Below are positions 12,001-21,000 of a stretch of 64,000 nucleotides of DNA, piece by piece (position 1 is the first letter of the stretch; each line of letters begins with the position of its first letter). The notes beneath the pieces are model-generated. The model was not told the origin of the DNA. It saw only the letters and a list, made by a program, of their open reading frames with translations, and searched no databases. The stretch lies in contig NZ_CP031455.1 in the NCBI RefSeq assembly GCF_003391135.1, forward strand, positions 7,095,501 to 7,159,500. Reading direction: 5' to 3'. A program made the position numbers and the translations under genes. Source of the DNA: Streptoverticillium olivoreticuli subsp. olivoreticuli (GTDB lineage: Bacteria > Actinomycetota > Actinomycetes > Streptomycetales > Streptomycetaceae).

Positions 12001-15000
12001 GACCGCCGAGCTGGCCGAGTCGGGCGCCGAGGCGGTCTGGGCGGCGTGCGACGTGGCCGACCGGGACGCGCTGGCTGCCGTGATCTCGGCGATTCCGGCG
12101 GAGCACCCGCTGACCGGCGTGGTGCACGCCGCCGGTGTGCTGGACGACGGCATCATCGGTTCGCTGACGCCGGAGCGTGTCGCGCGCGTTCTGCGGCCCA
12201 AGGCCGATGCCGCGCTCAACCTCCATGAACTGACCCGCGACCTGGACCTGGCCGCCTTCGTGCTGTTCTCCGGCGCGGCCGCCGCGTTCGGCGCTCCGGG
12301 ACAGGCCAGTTACGCGGCCGCCAACGCCTTCCTGGAGGCCCTGGCCCAGCACCGGGCCGCCGAGGGACTGCCGGCGACCGCACTGGCGTGGGGCCTGTGG
12401 GGCGGCGACGGCATGGCCGGGAACCTGGACCGGACGGACCTGCGGCGCATCGCCCGCGGTGGCGTCGCCCCGCTGGCCGCGGAAGAGGGCCTCGCGCTCT
12501 TCGACGCCGCCCGCGCCGACGGCACGACCGTCCTGTTCCCGATGAAGCTCGACCACGAGGGGCTGCGCGCCGAGGCCAACGACACCGGGACCGTACCGGC
12601 GCTGCTGCGCGGACTGGTGCGGGTGCCGGTGCGGCGCGCGGCCGTCGCGGCCGCGGCCGCCGACGGCTCCTCGCTGGCCCAGCGGCTGCGCGCGCTGCCG
12701 ACGGCAGCCGAACAGGACGCCGCCCTGCTGGAGTTGGTCAGCAGTAGGGTCGCGGCCGTGCTCGGCTACGCCGGCCCGGAGTCCGTCGAGGCCACGCGCG
12801 CGTTCAAGGAGCTGGGCTTCGACTCGCTCACCGCCGTCGAGCTGCGCAACGACCTCAAGACCGTCACCGGGCTGCGCCTCCCGGCCACCCTCGTCTTCGA
12901 CTACCCGACGCCCGCCGCCCTGGCCGGCCACCTGCGGGACGAGCTGCTGGACACCGCACCGGCCGCTGTCACAGCGCCGGTCGTCACGTCCATGGCGCTC
13001 GCATCGGTCGACGACGACCCGATCGCGATCGTCGGCATGGGATGCCGCTTCCCCGGCGGGGTGCGGTCGCCGGAGGACCTGTGGCGGCTCGTCGCCACCG
13101 GCGGCGACGGCATCTCCGGCTTCCCGGCCGACCGCGGCTGGGACCTGGACGGCCTCTACCACCCGGACCCCGACCACACGGGCACCAGCTACACCCGCGA
13201 GGGCGGCTTCCTGCACGACGTCGCCGACTTCGACGCGGCGTTTTTCGGGATCTCGCCGCGCGAGGCCCTGGCCATGGACCCGCAGCAGCGGTTGCTGCTG
13301 GAGACCTCCTGGGAGGCCTTCGAGCGCGCGGGCATCGACCCGGCCACCCTGCGCGGCAGCCGCACCGGCGTCTTCGCGGGCGTCATGTACCACGACTACG
13401 TCACCGGCATGGACGGCATACCGGACGGCGTCGAGGGATACATCGGCACCGGCAACGCGGGCAGCATCGCCTCCGGCCGGGTGGCGTACACCTTCGGCCT
13501 GGAGGGGCCGGCCGTCACCATCGACACGGCATGCTCCTCGTCGCTGGTCGCCCTGCACTGGGCGATCCAGGCGCTGCGCAACGGCGAGTGCTCGATGGCG
13601 CTGGCCGGCGGCGTGGCCGTGATGGCGACCCCGGAGACCTTCATCGACTTCAGCCGCCAGCGCGGGTTGTCGACCGATGGCCGCTGCAAGTCCTTCGCGG
13701 ACGCGGCGGACGGCACCGGCTGGTCCGAGGGCGCGGGCATGCTGCTCGTGGAGCGGCTGTCGGACGCGCGGAAGAACGGTCACCCGGTGCTGGCGGTCGT
13801 GCGCGGCTCGGCGGTCAACCAGGATGGCGCGAGCAACGGTCTGACCGCGCCCAACGGCCCCGCGCAGCAGCGGGTGATCCGCACGGCGCTGGCCAGTGCC
13901 GGTCTGTCGGCTGCCGAGGTGGACGTGGTCGAGGCGCACGGTACGGGTACGACGCTGGGTGACCCGATCGAGGCGCAGGCGCTGCTGGCGACGTACGGCC
14001 GGGAGAAGTCCGCGGACCGGCCGCTGTGGCTGGGCTCGATCAAGTCCAACATCGGCCACACGCAGGCCGCCGCCGGTGTCGCCGGGATCATCAAGATGGT
14101 CATGTCGATGCGCCACGGTGTGCTGCCGCGGACCCTGCACGTCGACGAGCCCTCATCGAAGATCGACTGGGAGGCCGGTGCGGTCTCGCTGCTGACCGAG
14201 GCCGTCGACTGGCCGGAGACCGGCCGTCCGCGCCGTGCGGGTGTGTCGTCCTTCGGTATCAGCGGCACCAACGCGCACACGATCATCGAGCAGGCCCCGG
14301 TCGAAGCGCCGGCCGGAGGCACGGCCGCGGTGTCGCTGCCGGTCGTGCCGTGGCCGCTCTCGGCCGTCGGCCAGGGCGCCCTGCGCGATCAGGCCCGCCG
14401 ACTCCGTGACCACCTGCTGTCCGGCGGGGACTTCGACGCGGTCGACATCGGCCGCTCCCTGGCGACCGGCCGCGCGGCCTTCGAGGACCGCGCGGTGCTC
14501 GTCGCCCAGGACCGTGACGGCTTCCTCCGGGGCCTGGCGGCCCTGGCCGCCGACGAGCCGGCCACGGGCGTGGCGCGCGGCTCGGTGGCCGCCGGCAAGG
14601 TGGCGTTCCTGTTCACGGGTCAGGGGAGCCAGCGGCTGGGGATGGGGCGTGAGCTGTACGACGCGTTCCCGGTGTTCGCGGATGCGCTGGACGAGGTGTG
14701 CGCGGAGCTGGATGCGCATCTCGAACTGCCGCTGAAGAGCGTGCTGTTCGGGGACGACGCTTCGGTGCTGGACCGGACGGCTTTCACTCAGCCCGCGTTG
14801 TTCGCGGTCGAGGTGGCGTTGTTCCGTCTGGTCGAGGCGTGGGGTGTGAAGGCGGACTTCCTCTCCGGTCATTCGATCGGTGAGCTGGCTGCTGCGCATG
14901 TGGCGGGTGTGCTGTCTCTGGCCGATGCGGCGGAGCTGGTGGCGGCTCGTGGTCGTCTGATGCAGGAGCTTCCGGCCGGTGGCGCGATGGTCGCGGTGCA

Positions 15001-18000
15001 GGCGTCGGAGGATGAGGTTCTTCCGCTGCTGACGGAGGGTGTCAGCATTGCCGCCCTCAACGGCCCGCAGTCGGTTGTGATCGCGGGTGACGAGGACGCG
15101 GCTGTCGCGATCGCCGCCAGTTTCGAGGAGCAGGGCCGCAAGACCAAGCGCCTCACCGTCAGCCACGCGTTCCACTCGCCGCGTATGGACGGCATGTTGG
15201 ACGCCTTCCGCGCCGTCGCCGAGGGCCTGACGTATGAGGCTCCGCGCATTCCGATCGTCTCCAACCTGACGGGTGCGGTGGTCTCCGCCGAGGAGATCGC
15301 CACGGCTGACTTCTGGGTCCGTCACGTCCGTGAGGCCGTGCGCTTCCTCGACGGCATCCGCGCTCTGGAGGCCAAGGGCGTCACCACCTTCGTGGAGCTC
15401 GGCCCCGACGGTGTGCTCACCGCCATGGCACAGGACTGCCTCACCGGCGAGGACGCGGCGCTCGTCGCCGCCCTGCGCAAGGGGCGGCCGGAGGCCGAGG
15501 CCGCGGTCGGCGCGCTCGCGCGGCTGTTCGTGCGGGGCGGGGCCCCGGACTGGGCGGCGTTCTTCGCCGGGACCGGCACGCAGCGGGTGGAGCTGCCGAC
15601 GTACGCCTTCCAGCGGCAGCGCTACTGGCTGGACATCCGGACCGCCGCCGCCGCTTCGCCCGCGACGATCGGCACGGACCGTTTTTGGGAGGCCGTGGAG
15701 CGCGAGGATCTCGCCTCGCTCGTGGCCACCCTGGGCGTGGAAGGCGCGGACGAGGGCGCGTTGGAGGCGCTGCTTCCGGCGCTGTCCTCGTGGCGGCACC
15801 AGCAGGCGGAGCAGTCCACCGTGGACGGCTGGCGCTACCAGGTGTCCTGGAAGCCGGTGGCTGTCCCTACGGCCGGTGCGTTGTCCGGTGTGTGGCTGGT
15901 TGTTGCCCCGGAGGGCGAGGGCCTGTGGGCCGATGCTGTCGCGCGGGTGTTCTCCGAGTGTGGTGCTGAGGTTCGGGTCATTGGGCTCGGCGCCGATGGC
16001 GGCCGTGTGAGTGTGGCTGAGCGGCTGCGTGTTGAGGTCGGCGATGGTCCGGTGGCGGGTGTGTTCTCGCTGCTGGCTGTGGCGGACGGTGAGGCCGGGT
16101 TGCTGGGCAACACCGCGTTGGTGCAGGCGCTTGGTGATGCCGGTGTCGATGCGCGGGTGTGGCTGGGTACGCGTGGTGCGGTGTCGGTGGGTCGTTCCGA
16201 TGGTCTTGTCGATCCTGCGCAGGCGTTGACGTGGGGTCTGGGCCGGGTCGCTGCTCTGGAGGTTCCGGAGCGGTGGGGTGGTCTGGTCGATCTGCCGGAG
16301 TCGGTGGACGAGCGGGCGTTGGTTCGGCTGGTCGGTTTGTTGTCCGGGCGGGCCGAGGATGAGGCCGCTGTCCGTGGTTCGGGTGTGTTCGGGCGTCGGT
16401 TGGTGCGGGCTTCCGTTCCGGTTGTGACTGGTGATGGCTGGGTGCCGGGCGGTGGCTCGGTGCTGGTGACGGGTGGCACGGGTGCGCTGGGTGCGCATGT
16501 GGCCCGTTGGCTGGCGGAGCGAGGCGCCGAGCATCTGGTGCTGACCAGCCGTCGTGGTCTGGACGCGCCGGGCGCAGTGGAACTGCGTGATGAACTCGTC
16601 GCGCTGGGCACTCAGGTCACGGTCGCGGCCTGCGACATCGCCGACCGGGACGCGCTGTCCGGTCTCCTGGCCGGGCTGCCGACGGAGCTGCCGCTGACTG
16701 CCGTGGTGCACGCGGCCGGTGTGCTGGATGACGGCGTCCTGGACGCACTCACTCCTGAGCGGTTCGCGGGCGTGCTCCGCGCGAAGATGGAGGCTGCCGC
16801 CAACCTGGACGAGCTGACGCGCGGGATGGACCTGTCCGCGTTCGTCCTCTTCTCCTCGATATCGGGGACGCTGGGTGCCGCCGGTCAGGCCAATTACGCT
16901 GCCGCGAACGCCTATTTGGACGCTCTGGCCGAGCGGCGTCGTGCCGAGGGTCTTCCTGCGACGTCCGTCGCGTGGGGTCCTTGGGCCGGTTCCGGCATGG
17001 CCGCGGATGACGCGCTGGAGCAGCGCCTGCGCCGCGAGGGCATGCCGCCGATGGCGTCCGAGCCGGCGATGGCCGCGTTGCAGCGGGCGCTGGACCTGGA
17101 CGAGACCACGCTCACGGTCGCGGACATCGACTGGGAGCGCTTCGCACCCGGCTTCACCGCCGCACGCCCCGGCCCGCTGCTCACCGAGCTGCCCGAGGTC
17201 CGTGAGGCGCTGGCGGACCACACGGCGCAGGGCGACGCCGCGGCCGGCTCCTCGTTCGCGGAGCGGCTGGCCGGGCTCGCCCCGGCGGAGCAGGACCGCA
17301 TGGTGCTGGAGCTGGTCCGTACGCACGTCGCGGCCGTTCTCGGACACGACGACCCGGGTTCTGTGGGAGCCGAACGGGCCTTCCGGGAGCTGGGCTTCGA
17401 CTCGCTGACCGCGGTCGAGCTGCGCAACCGACTGGGTGCCGCCAGCGGCGTACAGCTGCCCGCGACGCTGATCTTCGACTACCCGTCCGCCGCCGCGCTG
17501 GCCGGCTATCTGCGGGCCGAGCTGGTGGGCCCCGAGGCCGTCGACGCCGTCCCGGACCTCCCGCAGGCCGCGCCGGTCGACGACGACCCGATCGCGATCG
17601 TCGCGATGAGCTGCCGCTTCCCGGGCGGTGTGCGCACCCCCGAGGAGCTGTGGGCGCTGCTGACGTCCGGCCAGGACGCGATCGGGGAGTTCCCGGCCGA
17701 CCGTGGCTGGGACCTGGACGCGCTCTACGACCCGGACCCGGACCGGCGGGGCACCTTCTACGCCCGCGAAGGCGGATTCCTCTACGACGCGGGCCAGTTC
17801 GACGCCGCGTTCTTCGGGATCTCGCCGCGCGAGGCGCTGGCCATGGACCCGCAGCAGCGGCTGCTGCTGGAGACGTCCTGGGAGCTGTTCGAGCGGGCCG
17901 GAATCGACCCGGCCACCCTGCGCGGCACCTCCGCCGGTGTCTTCGTCGGCTCCAACGGGCAGGACTACGACTCGGCGCTGCGCGACATCCCCGAAGGCGT

Positions 18001-21000
18001 CGAGGGCTACCTGGGCACGGGCAACGCCGCCAGCGTCGTCTCCGGCCGGCTCGCCTACACCTTCGGGCTCGAGGGCCCGGCGGTGACCGTCGACACCGCG
18101 TGCTCGTCTTCGCTGGTCGCCCTGCACTGGGCGATCCAGGCGCTGCGCGCAGGCGAGTGCTCGATCGCGCTGGCCGGCGGTGTGACGGTGATGTCCAGCC
18201 CCGGCGCGTACATCGAGTTCAGCCGCCAGCGCGGGCTGGCCCCCGACGGCCGCTGCAAGGCGTTCGCGGCGGCCGCCGACGGCACGGGCTGGGGCGAGGG
18301 CGTCGGCATGCTGCTCGTCGAGCGGCTCTCCGACGCCCAGCGGCACGGCCACCCCGTCCTCGCCGTCGTGCGCGGCTCCGCCATCAACCAGGACGGCGCC
18401 AGCAACGGACTCACGGCGCCGAACGGCCCCGCGCAGCAGCGCGTCATCCGCAAGGCGCTGGCCGGCGCGGGTCTTTCGGCCGCGGACGTGGACGCGGTCG
18501 AGGCGCACGGCACCGGCACCCGCCTGGGCGACCCCATCGAGGCGCAGGCGCTGCTGGCCACCTACGGCCAGGACCGGCCGGAGGAGCGCCCGTTGTGGGT
18601 GGGCGCCATCAAGTCCAACATCGGGCACACCCAGGCCGCGGCCGGTGTCGCGGGCATCATCAAGATGGTCAAGGCGATGGAGCACGGGGTGCTGCCGCGG
18701 ACCCTGCACGTGGACGCGCCCTCGCCGCACGTGGACTGGTCGGCGGGCGCGGTCGAGCTGCTCACCGAGTCGGTGGACTGGCCGGAGACCGGCCGCCCGC
18801 GCCGCGCCGGCGTCTCTTCCTTCGGGTTCAGCGGCACCAACGCCCACACGGTGCTGGAGCAGGCCCCCGAGCCCGCCCCGGCCGCCCTCGGCACGACGCC
18901 GCGGCAGCCGGAGGCGCTGGCCTGGCCGCTGTCCGCCAAGGGCGCCGACGCCCTGCGGGCCCAGGCCGGGCGGCTGCGCTCGTACGTGGACGCCACCGAG
19001 GGGCTGCGCCCGCTCGACCTGGCGTACTCGCTCGCCACCACCCGCACCGCGCTGGAGCACCGCGCGGTGGTCGTCGGAGCGGACCGGGAGCAGCTGCTGT
19101 CCGGCCTCGACGCGCTGGCGCGCGGCGAGTCGGCGGCACAGGTCGTCCAGGGCGCGCCCGCCGAGGGGCGCACGGCGTTCCTGTTCACCGGCCAGGGCAG
19201 TCAGCGGTTCGGCATGGGCCGTGAGCTGTACGCGTCCAGCCCGGTGTTCGCCGAAGCGCTGGACGCGGTGAGCGCGGAGCTGGACCGGCACCTGGAACGG
19301 CCGCTGTACGACGTGCTGTTCGGGACCGAGGCCGAGCTGCTGGACCGGACCGGCTTCACCCAGCCCGCGCTGTTCGCGATCGAGGTGGCGCTGTACCGCC
19401 TCGTCGAGGCATGGGGCATCAGGCCGGACTACCTGGCCGGCCACTCCATCGGCGAGCTGGCCGCCGCCCATGTCTCCGGCGTGCTGTCGCTGGAGGGCGC
19501 GGCCACCCTCGTGGTGGCGCGCGGCCGGCTGATGCAGGCGCTGCCCGCCGGCGGCGCGATGATCGCGTTGCAGGCCACCGAGGACGAGGTGCTGCCGCTG
19601 CTGGCAGGCCGTGAACACGAGCTGGGCGTCGCCGCCGTCAACGGACCGGAGTCCGTGGTGATCGCCGGGGCCGAGAGCGCGGCGCTTGAGGTCGCGGAGG
19701 TCCTGCGCGGCCGGGGCCGCAAGACCAAGCGGCTCACCGTCAGCCACGCCTTCCACTCCCCGCTCATGGACGGGATGCTCGCCGACTTCCGCAAGGTCGC
19801 CGAGAGCCTGAGCTACGGCGAGCCGCGCGTCCCGGTCGTCTCCACCGTCACCGGGCGGCCGGTGACCGACGAGCTGGGCCAGGCCGACTACTGGGTGCGC
19901 CACGCCCGCGAGGCCGTGCGCTTCCTCGACGCGATGCGCACCCTGGAGGCCCAGGGCGTGACCACCTTCGTGGAGCTCGGCCCGGACGGTGTCCTCACCG
20001 CCATGGCCCAGGACTGCGTCACCGCCGAAGGCGACACCGCCTTCGTGCCGGTGCTGCGCGCGGGCCGCCCCGAGCCGGAGACCCTCACGGGCGCGCTCGC
20101 CCGGCTGCACGTCCGGGGCGTGACCCCGGACTGGACGGCCGTCCACGCCGGTACGGGCGCCGAGCGCGTCGCACTGCCGACGTACGCCTTCCAGCGCAAC
20201 CGCTACTGGCTCGAAGGCTCCGCGCAGCAGGCGCGGGGCGGGACGGCCGCGGCCGTGGACCCCGTCGACGCCCGGTTCTGGGAGGCCGTCGAGAGCGACG
20301 ACCTCGCCGCTCTCACCGATGTCGTGGACATCGACACCGAGCAGCCGCTGAGCGCGCTGCTGCCCGCGCTGTCCGCCTGGCGCCGCCGTCGCCGCGAACA
20401 GTCCGCGCTCGACAGCCTGCGCTACCGCGTCGGCTGGAAGCCGCTGGCCGAGCCGGACGGTGTCCCGCTCGTCACCGGCAACTGGCTGGTCGCCGTGCCC
20501 GCCGAGCACGCCGGGAGCCGGACCGTACGGTCGATCCTGGACGCGCTGGCCGAACGCGGTGCCCGCGTACGGCCGGTGGAGCTGACCGCCGCGGTCCCGG
20601 ACCCGGCGGAACTGGCCGCCGCACTGCGCGCGGCGTCCGCCGGGGAGCCGGTGCACGGAGTGCTGTCCCTCCTCGCGCTGGCCGAACGGCCGCACCCCGA
20701 GCACCCCGCGGCGCCCACCGGGCTGCTGCTCACCTCGGTCCTGGTGCGGGCGCTGGGGGAGACCGCCTGGGACGCGCCGCTGTGGTGCGCCACCACCGGC
20801 GCGGTCTCCACCGCCCCGTCGGAGCGGGTCGGCAGCGCCGTCCAGGCACAGATCTGGGGCCTGGGCCGGGTCGTCGCCCTCGAACACCCCGAGCGCTGGG
20901 GCGGACTGCTCGACCTGCCGGCGGTGCTCGACGAGCGGACCGCCGACCGGCTGGCCGCCGCGCTCGGCGGGACCGTCGGAGAGCACGGGCACGAGGACCA

